A DNA stretch of 6,110 bases from NCBI GenBank assembly GCA_963649295.1, contig CAVJHK010000077.1:1-6110 (forward strand), read 5' to 3'. The notes under the pieces were generated by a model. It was not told the origin of the DNA and did no database searches. It was given only the letters and a program-made list of their open reading frames with translations. The position numbers and the translations under genes are program-made. Below, piece by piece: positions 1-5,340 of the stretch (positions are counted from its first letter, which is position 1; the number at the start of each line of letters is the position of its first letter). Origin of the DNA: RGIG3528 sp963649295 (GTDB taxonomy: Bacteria > Bacillota > Clostridia > Lachnospirales > Lachnospiraceae).

Positions 1-52
1 GAGCATCTGCCTTACAAGCAGAGGGTCACAGGTTCGAACCCTGTAACTTCCA
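1..52 (+). tRNA. tRNA-Val(TAC), 3' part
   Basis: This is the 3' two-thirds of a valine tRNA cut by the window edge. It begins in the 3' half of the D stem (GAGC, 1-4). The anticodon stem TCTGC (6-10) pairs with GCAGA (18-22) around the loop CTTACAA, giving anticodon TAC at 13-15, which reads GUA and probably other GUN codons. The T stem ACAGG (28-32) pairs with CCTGT (40-44) around TTCGAAC. The acceptor strand AACTTCC ends with discriminator A52. The next bases are CTT, so CCA is not encoded and must be added by a nucleotidyltransferase. The first roughly 22 bases lie outside the window. Confidence 0.95.
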
Positions 53-105
53 CTTACCGCAATCTTTAAAATGATTGCTGGAATTTCAGATGCAACTTAG
101 TTGCT

Positions 106-134
106 TTGTCGTGGTAACTAAAAGTACATATCAT
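106..134 (+). promoter_or_regulatory. Candidate sigma-A promoter for tRNA-Leu/tRNA-Arg
   Basis: TTGTCG (106-111, four of six matches to TTGACA) and TATCAT (129-134, five of six matches to TATAAT) are separated by exactly 17 bases. Transcription would start near 141, about 34 bases before tRNA-Leu. The unusually long 122-base spacer after tRNA-Val makes a second promoter plausible. Read-through from an upstream tRNA promoter is equally possible. Confidence 0.4.
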
Positions 135-174
135 GAAAATTTTGCGGTTTAAGTTTTCACCAAGAGGTGAAGAT

Positions 175-261
175 GCCGGCATGGCGGAACTGGCAGACGC
201 ACAGGACTTAAAATCCTGGGAGACTTAACATCTCGTACCGGTTCGATTCCGGTTGCCGGCA
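175..261 (+). tRNA. tRNA-Leu(TAA)
   Basis: This is a complete 87-nt class II tRNA. The acceptor strand GCCGGCA (175-181) pairs with TGCCGGC (254-260), with discriminator A261. The anticodon stem CAGGA (202-206) pairs with TCCTG (214-218) around loop CTTAAAA, giving anticodon TAA at 209-211, which reads UUA and UUG. A long variable arm (GGGAGACTTAACATCTCG region) and T loop TTCGATT with stem CCGG follow, as expected for leucine. CCA is not encoded, since GAGG follows the discriminator. Confidence 0.97.
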
Positions 262-282
262 GAGGCTTAGTATAGAGCCTAT

Positions 283-356
283 GTGTGTGTAGCTCAGCTG
301 GATAGAGCACTTGGCTACGGACCAAGGTGTCGGGGGTTCGAATCCTCTCACACACG
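283..356 (+). tRNA. tRNA-Arg(ACG)
   Basis: This is a complete 74-nt tRNA. Acceptor GTGTGTG (283-289) pairs with CACACAC (349-355), and the discriminator is G356. The D stem is GCTC (292-295) with GAGC (305-308). The anticodon stem CTTGG (310-314) pairs with CCAAG (322-326) around CTACGGA, giving anticodon ACG at 317-319. In bacteria this A34 is normally deaminated to inosine by TadA so that CGU, CGC and CGA are read. The T stem GGGGG/CCTCT contains two G-U pairs. CCA is not encoded. It lies 21 bases after tRNA-Leu, so the two are almost certainly co-transcribed. Confidence 0.97.
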
Positions 357-361
357 TTTTG

Positions 362-387
362 AAGACAGAATAATCTGTCTTTTTTTT
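362..387 (+). terminator. Rho-independent terminator of the tRNA cluster
   Basis: AAGACAGA (362-369) pairs perfectly with TCTGTCTT (374-381) around an ATAA tetraloop, and a run of T continues to 387. It begins five bases after tRNA-Arg, as expected for the end of a tRNA transcript. It suggests that the downstream dihydrouridine synthase gene has its own promoter, although no convincing one is visible in 388-444. Confidence 0.9.
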
Positions 388-444
388 ATTTAATGATAGG
401 TCGCAAAAAATTTTGCTTTTGATGCAAAGTTCAAAAATAAGTAT

Positions 445-1377
445 ATGAAAAACATTTATTTTGCCCCTATGGAAGGGGTTACAACAAGTATATACAGACG
501 GGTGTTTGATAAATATTATCCGGGGATTTTTAAATACTTTACGCCGTTTTTGTCGCCGAATCAAACAAAGACTTTTAAGGAGCGTGAACTTGATGAAATG
601 AATTCCCAAAAAAATGCCGGAATGAACACGTGCATTCAGCTTATGACAAACAATTCGGAACACTTTTTGTTTGCGGCACAAGAGATTATAAAAAGAGGAT
701 ACGGGGAAGTTAATTTAAATCTTGGGTGTCCGATGCCGCAGGTTGTAACAAAGAAAAAAGGAAGCGGTTTTTTAAAGTATACGGACGCGCTTGAACGGTT
801 TTTTTATGATATTTTTGCGGCAGGATTAGATATTAAGATTTCTGTTAAAACAAGGCTCGGAGTGGATTCACCAGATGAATTTTGTGAAATTTTGGATATA
901 TATAATAAATTTAGGTTTTCGGAAGTGATTTTGCATGCGAGAATCCAAAAGGATTTGTATAAAGGAAACGTTCGCACGGAATGGTTTGATTACGCATATA
1001 AAAACAGCAAAAATCCTCTTGTCTTTAATGGTGATATTCGTGTGCTTCAGGATATTCATGATATGTCAGAGAAGTTCCCTTTGAATTCCGCCCTAATGAT
1101 GGGTAGAGGCATAATCGCAAGACCTTATCTTTTGTATGACGGAGATGTTTTGCGCGATAAAGAGCGTTTTAAAAGCTTTAATGATGAGCTTTTGCTTGAA
1201 TACGCGGAGAGAATCGGCGGAGACTTTAATATCCTTTGCAAGCTTAAGGAATTGTGGTTTTATATGCTGCCGTGTCTTGAGGTTTCAGAAGATTTTGATA
1301 AAAAAATAAGAAAGGTAAGCAGAGTGGCGGATTATAAGGCGCTTGTACATGAAATAATCGACTCTGTAAAGGAATGA
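445..1377 (+). CDS. tRNA-dihydrouridine synthase family protein
   Basis: This 310-residue protein belongs to the Dus family of FMN enzymes, which reduce specific uridines of tRNA to dihydrouridine using NADPH in the cytoplasm. The family's marks appear in order: APMEGVT at residues 7-13 (FMN-binding start of the TIM barrel), NLGCP at 92-96 with the catalytic cysteine C95, SVKTRLG at 133-139 with the flavin-contacting lysine K135, HAR at 164-166, NGDI at 195-198, and MMGRG at 218-222 in the phosphate-binding loop. A helical tRNA-binding domain would fill the last 80 or so residues. The length is normal for the family. ATG 445 is the only plausible start, because an in-frame stop lies upstream at 397, but its Shine-Dalgarno sequence is poor. 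It sits just behind a tRNA cluster and one base before a DUF4250 gene. Which uridine it modifies cannot be told from sequence alone. Confidence 0.93.
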   Translation: MKNIYFAPMEGVTTSIYRRVFDKYYPGIFKYFTPFLSPNQTKTFKERELDEMNSQKNAGMNTCIQLMTNNSEHFLFAAQEIIKRGYGEVNLNLGCPMPQVVTKKKGSGFLKYTDALERFFYDIFAAGLDIKISVKTRLGVDSPDEFCEILDIYNKFRFSEVILHARIQKDLYKGNVRTEWFDYAYKNSKNPLVFNGDIRVLQDIHDMSEKFPLNSALMMGRGIIARPYLLYDGDVLRDKERFKSFNDELLLEYAERIGGDFNILCKLKELWFYMLPCLEVSEDFDKKIRKVSRVADYKALVHEIIDSVKE

Positions 1378-1378
1378 T

Positions 1379-1567
1379 ATGCCGAAGGATCCTATAATTT
1401 TGCTCTCTTATGTAAATATGCTGTTAAGGGATAAATATCCGGATTTTGACAATATGAAAGATGATTTGGGGGCGGAAGCAGATGCGGCCGAACACATTTT
1501 AAATTCGTCGGGATATTTTTATGATAAAGAATCAAACAGCTTTGTATCATGTGATGTAAGAAAATGA
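1379..1567 (+). CDS. DUF4250 domain-containing small protein
   Basis: This 62-residue soluble, acidic protein matches my recollection of the DUF4250 family, found mainly in Firmicutes. It begins MPKDPIILLSYVNMLLRDKY, with the family's PKDP-ILLS-N-LRD core. It then has a helical middle and a C-terminal GYFYDKESNSF resembling the family's GY-YD--TN-F ending. There is no signal peptide or membrane segment, and the function is unknown. The start codon follows the dihydrouridine synthase stop by one base. Its AAAGGA ribosome site (1368-1373) lies inside that gene with a 5-base spacer, so the two are one operon and probably translationally coupled. That placement hints at a tRNA- or translation-related role, but only by association. 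Confidence 0.85.
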   Translation: MPKDPIILLSYVNMLLRDKYPDFDNMKDDLGAEADAAEHILNSSGYFYDKESNSFVSCDVRK

Positions 1568-1589
1568 AGAGCAATTTAAATTACTGAAT

Positions 1590-1633
1590 AAAAATAAGTT
1601 TCGTGAGGATTCACCAACCGAAACTTATTTTTT
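1590..1633. terminator. Bidirectional terminator between convergent operons
   Basis: A perfect 14-bp inverted repeat: the arm at 1590-1603 (AAAAATAAGTTTCG) pairs with 1619-1632. The 15-base loop holds a nested GTGA/TCAC pairing (1603-1606 with 1611-1614). The 3' arm runs into T residues for the + strand transcript. The A-rich left arm and the A-rich bases before it give a U run on the minus-strand transcript. It follows the DUF4250 stop by 22 bases and the deacetylase stop (minus strand) by about 8, so it can serve both units. Confidence 0.88.
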
Positions 1634-1640
1634 ATGTTTG

Positions 1641-3029
1641 TTATCTGAAATAAAGTACTCCGTCTTCAAATGTAAAACCCCTGTAATAAGCAAGCTCATC
1701 GAGCGTCACAAATATGTATCCCTCTTCGGAAAGCTTTGACATAAAGATTTCTGTTTCGAGCGGAGATTCGCGTTTTATCGAATGTATAAGTACAACGGAC
1801 GAATCTTTTGCCTGTTTTATTACAAATTCCGAGAATTTTTCCGCAAGGCGTGTGTAATAGGCGTCTTCGTCATAAACGACATTCCCGTCTTTATCATATA
1901 TAATATTTCCGTTTCCGTCACGCATAATATCGGAATCGACATGAGAACGATATTCTGTCACGCTGTCATTGTCGCTCGCTGTCCAATACATAATCGGAAG
2001 AGTGCAATTTTTCATATATTCTCTGTAGAAACCGCCCGGCATTCTGATATATGACGGCGCATGACCTGTTGCATTTGCAATCGTGAGAACGGATTTGTTT
2101 AATTCCTTCCAAAAATTCTCGGCCGTAAAGGTTGATTCTCTGAAATACATGTGGGAATAGGTATGGGTTTCAACCTGGCATCCGGCATCGTACAGGATTT
2201 TTGCGGATTTTTTGCATGAATCCCAAGTGTCTATTCTGTCACCGAGAACAAAGAATGTTGCTTTCGCACTATATTTTTCAAATATTTTAATGAGTTCGGA
2301 TTCCGTAGAAAGATAAGGACCGTCGTCGTAGGTGAGTGCAATCATTTTTGCATTTTGGTCAAGGTCTTTTCTTATTCTTGAGTCTTTTAGGTCGGTTCCG
2401 TTTTCGTCATAATTCATGAATAATTCGGCTTCAGCTATGTCAACTGAATATGTGAAGGCGGGATGGGAAGCAGTGAAGGTATTTTCCGGAAAATAAAATA
2501 TCACTTCCGTATCCGTTATTTCATATTTATTGAAGTCATGGATATCGACGGGTGTTTCGTAACTCGCAAATTCTGACGAAGTGAGTGCATCACAAAGTGT
2601 ATCCGTTGTATAGGTTTGCAAACGTTCTTTGATTATCGAAAAATATGAATGATTAAAAAAATCGTATGCAGGTATTTGCGTGGGTGTAGGGGTAGGTGTC
2701 TGTGTAGGCGAAGGTGTAAAAGTGGGTGTGGGGGTATAGGTAGGCATACACGTAAAAGTCGGCGTACAGGTAGGTGCATAGGTCGGCGTACAGGTAAAAG
2801 CGGGCAGAGGTGTCTGTGTAATTATAGCAGTCACTTTTATGCTGTCGGTAGGCATAAGCTGCGACGTCGGATCTTTTATTGGTGTATCCGGTACGAATAC
2901 GGTCGGAGTGAGTGAATTTGTCACATTTGCATTATTTTTGCCGTAAGGGGTTATGGAATTTTTAAAGGTGCATCCAGAAAGCATCAATGCACAAACAAAC
3001 AAAAGAATAAACTCAAATTTTTTCATCAT
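1641..3029 (-). CDS. Lipoprotein polysaccharide deacetylase (NodB domain)
   Basis: This 462-residue exported lipoprotein probably removes N- or O-acetyl groups from a cell-wall or surface glycan (carbohydrate esterase family 4). Residues 1-20 form a lipoprotein signal with lipobox LSGC and lipidated C20. Residues about 40-120 are a Thr/Pro-rich linker. Residues about 121-225 (ITDTEVIFYF, then a VDIAEAELFMNYDE stretch) resemble the DUF3298/RsiV-like domain that precedes NodB in PdaC-type enzymes; that resemblance is tentative. The NodB domain spans about 229-450, with TYDDGP at 233-238, metal-binding HTYSH at 289-293, RMPGG at 329-333, W349 followed by D355, and LIHS at 414-417. The motif around W349 departs from the usual WxxDxxDW: only the second Asp remains. 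An insert at 367-392 holds D-rich repeats. The first ATG (3029) overlaps the upstream debranching gene by four bases. The next ATG (3026) has the better ribosome-site spacing and may be the real start. Confidence 0.92.
   Translation of the reverse strand: MMKKFEFILLFVCALMLSGCTFKNSITPYGKNNANVTNSLTPTVFVPDTPIKDPTSQLMPTDSIKVTAIITQTPLPAFTCTPTYAPTCTPTFTCMPTYTPTPTFTPSPTQTPTPTPTQIPAYDFFNHSYFSIIKERLQTYTTDTLCDALTSSEFASYETPVDIHDFNKYEITDTEVIFYFPENTFTASHPAFTYSVDIAEAELFMNYDENGTDLKDSRIRKDLDQNAKMIALTYDDGPYLSTESELIKIFEKYSAKATFFVLGDRIDTWDSCKKSAKILYDAGCQVETHTYSHMYFRESTFTAENFWKELNKSVLTIANATGHAPSYIRMPGGFYREYMKNCTLPIMYWTASDNDSVTEYRSHVDSDIMRDGNGNIIYDKDGNVVYDEDAYYTRLAEKFSEFVIKQAKDSSVVLIHSIKRESPLETEIFMSKLSEEGYIFVTLDELAYYRGFTFEDGVLYFR
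2670..2819 (-). repeat. Degenerate Thr/Pro codon repeats encoding the lipoprotein linker
   Basis: This segment of the deacetylase gene encodes residues 71-120, built from short TPT, TPTY and TPTF units. On the + strand it shows as repeated GTAGGTG, GTACAGG and GGTGT words, including two close copies of a GTCGGCGTACAGGTA unit. Such linkers usually hold a domain away from the membrane through the cell wall. Three cysteines (C80, C88, C94) sit inside it, which is unusual for a low-complexity spacer. Confidence 0.8.
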
Positions 3030-4960
3030 ATTTCCTCATTAAATGTTTTTTCGAATATATAAATTGCATAAAGAATTTCTGCCGTGCTCCAGCTTTGTGC
3101 AAAGCATCCGCGCGAAACCGTGGGATTAAGCCCGTCATAAATTTCCGCAAACTGCGCTGTGCACCCTTCGTTTAACCAATTTAAAGTTTTTGAAAGGTTA
3201 TCTTTTAATCTTTTGTATCTTGCTTCAAATTTGTCGCCCGATTTAAGATTTTTTATGTAATTTATTTCGGCTCTAAAGTAAGCTCCGAGGGGATATGTCC
3301 AGACAGTGCCCATGTGGTATGCCGTATCACGTGAATATAAGTTTCCGATATATACCGGTCGGAAAGCAGGATCGGACGGCGAAAGAGTGCGAAGTCCGGC
3401 ACTTGTAAAAAGCTCATTGCAGATTTTATCGAGTATTTTTTCGGAAAGACTTAAGTCAATCATTGTAAAAGGCATGGTGAGTGTCCATACGGCATTGCAT
3501 CTTATTTGGTTTTCTTCTGCGGTGCCGTTTATGACATCTTTAAGGTATCCGTTTTCTTTATCGACAAATTTTGAAAGAAAAGATTCCTTTACCTTATCCG
3601 AAAGCTCATGATAGTGTGCTTCGTGCGTGAGTTCATAAAGAATACAAAGGGCACTGTACCAATAAGCGTTTATTTCGACGGGCTTCCCGTGACGGGGAGT
3701 TGGCAAAAAACCGTTTACGCACACGTCCATCCATGTGAGCTGTTCTGTGCCGGCACCTGCCGTAATCAAAAAGTCCCGGTCCTCTTTTATATGAAAATCG
3801 GTTCCCTTTTCATAATTATAAATTATATTTTTCATTACGGGAACCATTTGAAGGGCAAATTCCTTGTCGCCGGAAGCCATATAATAATTCCATACCGTAT
3901 TTATAAAAAGCAAAGGCGCATCAACGGTATTGTAGCGCGGGTCGTTATTACCTTCCGGAAACAAATTGGGAAGAAGTCCGTTTTTTTCGTATTTTGAAAA
4001 GGTTAAAAGTATTTGCTTGCAATCTTCAAAACGCCCGGTTGCGAGAGTAAGTCCCGGAAGACTTATGAAGGTGTCACGTCCCCAGTCTTCAAAGAAAGGA
4101 TATCCTGCAATTATTGTTTTTTTTGTCCTGTCGTGACAGCTTACGATAAAGGCATCCGCGGATAAGGTGAGAATTTCCGAATATTTCCCATGTACAAGTG
4201 TTTTATTGAGTAATTTGTTGTCGTATGTGATGTTATTTTTAAGTATTTCATCAAATTCGGCAGGATTTTTGTCTGAAAAATCCTCAAGCGAAAATGTTAT
4301 TTCCGAAGGAAATTTTGCGGCATTGTCAAAAACAATAACCTTGTCCGTAAAGCATTTTCCGTATGCGGGGCGGCCGTCAAGGTCGTCCGCGGAAAAATAG
4401 AACGGCTCGGTTTCTTTGGGTTTTTTAGGTTTAATTTCTCCGTTTGTGTGAATTAAAACGTTTTTTGTATCGGTAATCCCTGTGAAAGGCGAATTTTTCC
4501 GCATCATTTTGTATAAGGGAATTATTTTTAAGGATACATTTGTGTCAGGGGAGGCAGTTATTTCGTATTTTAACGAAACAGTGTTAAATCCGTGCGCCAT
4601 GCATATGCTCTTTTTTATTTTTATATTTTTTATAACATATTCCCATACGGGGATACGGTCAAATGTAAAGGAATATAAGTATTTTGTATTATCGTGAGCA
4701 TTTAATACGGGATCGGTTCTTTTTGATGAAAGCATATATGAGGAACCGTTTATCGTGATTATTTCACATGTGTTTGTGATTATATGAAAGCGGTCGTTGT
4801 GGGCATGGGGCGCAGCCATAAGGAGTGCGTGATCGTTACGTGCAACAGTACCAGCATGGGTAAGCGAAGAGTATCCGCCGAGTCCGTTTGTAAGCAGAAA
4901 ACAATTTTGTTCACCCGCACTGAGCGGAGAAAGAGTGTTTTTGTTATATTCGAATTTCAT
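3026..4960 (-). CDS. Amylo-alpha-1,6-glucosidase / glycogen debranching enzyme (GH133-like)
   Basis: This 644-residue protein has no signal peptide and is therefore cytoplasmic. It resembles bacterial and archaeal glycogen debranching enzymes, which release the glucose at alpha-1,6 branch points of glycogen or related glucans. The N-terminal sandwich domain (about 1-270) starts with the family signature NGLGGYSS (25-32) and R41-x-x-H44. The (alpha/alpha)6 barrel domain (about 275-640) shows YPFFEDWGRDTF (287-298), GLLPN and FPEG (328-337), YNTVDAP (343-349), LTWMD (408-412), GKPVEINAYWY (425-435), LRTLSPSD (523-530), RDTAYHMGTVW (544-554), and near the end EIYDG (606-610) and AQSWSTAEIL (621-630). 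The length is normal for the family. ATG 4960 is preceded by AAGGA with an 8-base spacer. It is the first gene of a minus-strand operon with the deacetylase. No other glycogen genes are in view. The physiological substrate is inferred from the family. Confidence 0.93.
   Translation of the reverse strand: MKFEYNKNTLSPLSAGEQNCFLLTNGLGGYSSLTHAGTVARNDHALLMAAPHAHNDRFHIITNTCEIITINGSSYMLSSKRTDPVLNAHDNTKYLYSFTFDRIPVWEYVIKNIKIKKSICMAHGFNTVSLKYEITASPDTNVSLKIIPLYKMMRKNSPFTGITDTKNVLIHTNGEIKPKKPKETEPFYFSADDLDGRPAYGKCFTDKVIVFDNAAKFPSEITFSLEDFSDKNPAEFDEILKNNITYDNKLLNKTLVHGKYSEILTLSADAFIVSCHDRTKKTIIAGYPFFEDWGRDTFISLPGLTLATGRFEDCKQILLTFSKYEKNGLLPNLFPEGNNDPRYNTVDAPLLFINTVWNYYMASGDKEFALQMVPVMKNIIYNYEKGTDFHIKEDRDFLITAGAGTEQLTWMDVCVNGFLPTPRHGKPVEINAYWYSALCILYELTHEAHYHELSDKVKESFLSKFVDKENGYLKDVINGTAEENQIRCNAVWTLTMPFTMIDLSLSEKILDKICNELFTSAGLRTLSPSDPAFRPVYIGNLYSRDTAYHMGTVWTYPLGAYFRAEINYIKNLKSGDKFEARYKRLKDNLSKTLNWLNEGCTAQFAEIYDGLNPTVSRGCFAQSWSTAEILYAIYIFEKTFNEEI
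3031..3037 (-). promoter_or_regulatory. Ribosome binding site that decides the deacetylase start
   Basis: On the minus strand GAGGAAA is followed by T and then ATGATG. The GAGGA core is only 3 bases from the first ATG (3029) but 6 from the second (3026), which favours the second. The site lies within the last codons of the debranching gene, whose TGA stop is part of the same ATGATG. This arrangement is typical of termination-reinitiation coupling. Confidence 0.8.
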
Positions 4961-5034
4961 ATGATTTGTCCTTAAAAATATTGCTTTTTACGTGTGTTTT
5001 GCGGCTCAAAATATCAAAGCTTCTTAATATAAAT

Positions 5035-5082
5035 AAGTTCGCGTCGAAAATCTTATGTAAAAAAGTTTGCGTCGGAATTCTT
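5035..5082. repeat. Tandem 20-bp direct repeat, likely operator pair
   Basis: AAGTTCGCGTCGAAAATCTT (5035-5054) and AAGTTTGCGTCGGAATTCTT (5063-5082) match at 17 of 20 positions, with starts 28 bp apart. The shared core is AAGTT-GCGTCG-AA-TCTT. The first copy contains the small inverted repeat TTCG-CGT-CGAA. The second copy ends on the first two bases of the candidate -35 hexamer TTGACT. The spacing is near 2.7 helical turns, so the two sites are not exactly on one face of the helix. A regulator acting on purO, on the leftward operon or on both would fit. The sequence only partly resembles the B. subtilis PurBox. Confidence 0.7.
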
Positions 5083-5109
5083 GACTTTTGATCCTTTGCA
5101 TCATTGTAT
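5081..5109 (+). promoter_or_regulatory. Candidate promoter for the purO transcript
   Basis: TTGACT (5081-5086, five of six matches to consensus) is followed after 17 bases by TTGTAT (5104-5109, three of six matches). The strong -35 and weak -10 fit a regulated promoter. The start would lie near 5116, leaving a leader of about 225 bases before purO. It immediately abuts the direct repeat. Confidence 0.45.
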
Positions 5110-5157
5110 CATTTATCGGCTTTATTTCAAGAATGAAACAAAAGAGGTGAAAGCTTA

Positions 5158-5187
5158 ATGATTAGACTTTCTAATTATCGATATTAG
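5158..5187 (+). CDS. Possible leader peptide 1 (9 codons, MIRLSNYRY)
   Basis: This short ORF, ATG to TAG, is preceded by AGAGGTG (5143-5149) with an 8-base spacer, one of the better ribosome sites in the window. The peptide has two Arg and two Tyr in nine residues. It is in the same frame as purO but closed by its own stop 153 bases before the purO start. Its DNA can form two mutually exclusive small hairpins, one covering the start codon. It is too short for homology recognition. It could be a translated leader that senses ribosome behaviour, or the ribosome site could be a chance match. Confidence 0.4.
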   Translation: MIRLSNYRY

Positions 5188-5216
5188 GATTTTCACATTG
5201 CGAAAGGAATACCTTA

Positions 5217-5306
5217 ATGGTAATCTTGTATAAAGAGCCGGTTGCCGTGTTGCAATTGCCACAGGTTATCGGTTCCTGCTTTGTTCTGTATTGTTTTACC
5301 GGTTGA
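5217..5306 (+). CDS. Possible leader peptide 2 (29 codons, hydrophobic)
   Basis: This short ORF runs from ATG 5217 to TGA 5306, with AAAGGA (5203-5208) 8 bases upstream. The peptide starts MVILYKEPVAVLQLPQ and ends FVLYCFTG. It is mostly hydrophobic from residue 9 and could form one membrane segment. It ends 34 bases before purO in another frame. The AAGG of its ribosome site can pair with CCTT (5212-5215) in a tetraloop hairpin. I do not recognise the peptide. It may be a leader peptide, a small membrane protein or noise. Confidence 0.35.
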   Translation: MVILYKEPVAVLQLPQVIGSCFVLYCFTG

Positions 5307-5327
5307 AAACACTTATAAAGTAAAGTT

Positions 5328-5334
5328 AAGGGAG
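5328..5334 (+). promoter_or_regulatory. Ribosome binding site fixing the purO start
   Basis: AAGGGAG lies 6 bases before ATG 5341. This fixes the start at 5341 and rules against the longer reading from TTG 5242, which has no ribosome site and would add 33 Cys-rich residues unlike the family. Confidence 0.9.
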
Positions 5335-5340
5335 ATTTGT

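Larger units (their letters stand above)
4961..5340. other. Divergent intergenic region and purO leader
   Basis: This 380-base, AT-rich stretch lies between the divergent debranching and IMP cyclohydrolase genes. The left end carries the debranching gene's ribosome site (AAGGA, minus strand, 4969-4973). The middle holds the 20-bp direct repeats and a candidate rightward promoter. The right part (about 5116-5340) would be a leader of over 200 bases, with two short ORFs and small hairpins. I looked for purine, ZTP (pfl), T-box, THF and ykkC-type riboswitch cores and recognised none. No intrinsic terminator is visible before the purO start. No convincing leftward promoter was found. Confidence 0.7.

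Noticed and set aside
59..78. Terminator after tRNA-Val
   Set aside because: The 6-bp hairpin GCAATC/GATTGC has a loop of eight and no T run after it.
149..355. 68-codon minus-strand open frame (MCERIRTPDTLVRSQ...)
   Set aside because: It is antisense translation of tRNA-Arg and tRNA-Leu, a common false gene call.
419..447. TTGATG / TATATG as a promoter for dus
   Set aside because: The spacing is 17, but the -10 would overlap the dus start codon, so the transcript would begin inside the gene.
208..681. 157-codon minus-strand open frame across the tRNA genes and the start of dus
   Set aside because: It covers tRNA-Leu, tRNA-Arg, a terminator and the well-supported dus start. Its peptide is the familiar artefact of translating tRNA genes (for example GFEPPTPWSVA).
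2649..2915. 88-codon + strand open frame rich in Arg, Cys and Gly
   Set aside because: It is the antisense shadow of the Thr/Pro-coding repeats of the deacetylase linker, and its composition follows from those repeats.
5242..5340. N-terminal extension of the purO reading frame from TTG 5242
   Set aside because: It has no ribosome site and would add 33 Cys-rich residues foreign to the IMP cyclohydrolase family. ATG 5341 has AAGGGAG at ideal spacing.
5188..5340. Purine, ZTP or other known riboswitch upstream of purO
   Set aside because: The conserved cores of these classes were not found by eye, and there is no terminator or clear ribosome-site-sequestering long stem. A covariance-model search of 5110-5340 would settle it.
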